Positions 63,711-64,000 of a stretch of 64,000 nucleotides of DNA are shown one piece after another (within the stretch, counting starts at the first letter, position 1; every line of letters starts with the position of its first letter). Under the pieces are notes generated by a model. That model did not search any database, was not told the origin of the DNA, and saw only the letters and a program-made list of their open reading frames with translations. Location: assembly GCA_950106755.1 (NCBI GenBank), contig OX467082.1, forward strand, positions 27,466,001 to 27,530,000, given 5' to 3'. The DNA is from Climacium dendroides (taxonomy: Eukaryota; Streptophyta; Bryopsida; Hypnales; Climaciaceae). A program made the position numbers and the translations under genes.

Positions 63711-64000
63711 ATCAAGACTCCCCCGCCCCGGCCTTGCCTTCGGCGCCGAGGGGAAGGAGGGAGTGCTACTATTTTGATCTGCTAGGTGAAGGTGAGCTCT
63801 GGGGCCCCCGGATTGGTCCGCGGGGTTAGACCTGTTTTTCTTGAGTGTTCCTTTTTTTGTATCAAGACTCCCTCGCCCCGGCCTTGCCTTCGGCGCCGAG
63901 GGGAAGGGGGGAGCGCTACTGTTTTGATCTGCTAGGTGAAGGTGAGCTCTGGGGCCCCCGGATTGGTCTGCGGGGTTAGACCTGTTTTTCTTGAGTGTTC
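63711..64000 (+). repeat. GC-rich 150-bp tandem repeat running off the window end
   Basis: Unit 1 (63711-63860) and unit 2 (63861 to at least 64000) are nearly identical, starting ATCAAGACTCCC. They contain a hairpin-forming CCTTCGGCGCCGAGGGGAAG and GATCTGCTAGGTGAAGGTGA. The units are much richer in GC than all surrounding non-coding DNA. The array continues outside the window, so its size and class are unknown. Confidence 0.85.

Overview
The window is nuclear DNA of a land plant, most likely a bryophyte (a moss fits best). The clues are short GT-AG introns in a conserved plant gene, an expanded-type SWIM/MULE transposase of the kind I associate with seedless plants, and very AT-rich, transposon-packed intergenic DNA. 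I cannot name the species.

Four genic blocks are visible. (1) 698-19494 (+): a complete 32-exon gene whose exons I could join in phase into a predicted 3,755-residue BEACH-domain protein of the SPIRRIG / WDFY3 class (ARM-like N-terminus, ConA-like domain, PH-BEACH, BEACH, WD40, C-terminal FYVE-like finger). (2) 41540-43099 (+): a two-exon LURP-one-related (LOR/DUF567) gene surrounded and invaded by local tandem duplications. One of these duplicated its intron 3' end and leaves an in-frame alternative acceptor. (3) 51897-53816 (-): a two-exon, membrane-anchored class I SAM-methyltransferase-like gene. (4) 58412-62250 (-): a decayed MULE-like transposase gene with a GCM/WRKY-like zinc finger, a DDE-type core and a SWIM finger. 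It is broken by one frameshift and three stops.

The rest is nested mobile DNA. 20.3-28.5 kb holds Stowaway-, Harbinger- and CACTA-type MITEs. 28.6-34.85 kb is a Ty3/gypsy LTR element on the minus strand that has lost RT-RNaseH, carries an inverted LTR fragment in the gap, and was itself invaded by a non-autonomous CACTA element and two MITEs. 35.84-40.13 kb is a Stowaway element split by a CACTA-type element, which is in turn split by two head-to-tail Helitron-like units. A third Helitron-like copy at 45.57-47.38 kb is interrupted by a TTAA-flanked, piggyBac-like MITE. A sibling of that MITE sits at 44.02-44.99 kb, with decayed relatives at 55-57 kb. Target-site duplications and empty paralogous sites support most of these boundaries directly.

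The genes do not form an operon or an obvious pathway: vesicle/membrane trafficking (BEACH), a stress-associated LOR fold protein and a putative Golgi/ER methyltransferase are ordinary host genes separated by transposon nests. The most interesting signals are the tandem Helitron-like units with asymmetric inverted repeats, the piggyBac-like MITEs in a plant, the SUMO-type motifs in the SWIM transposase, the SR-rich Gag extension, and the frame-preserving duplicated splice acceptor in the LOR gene.
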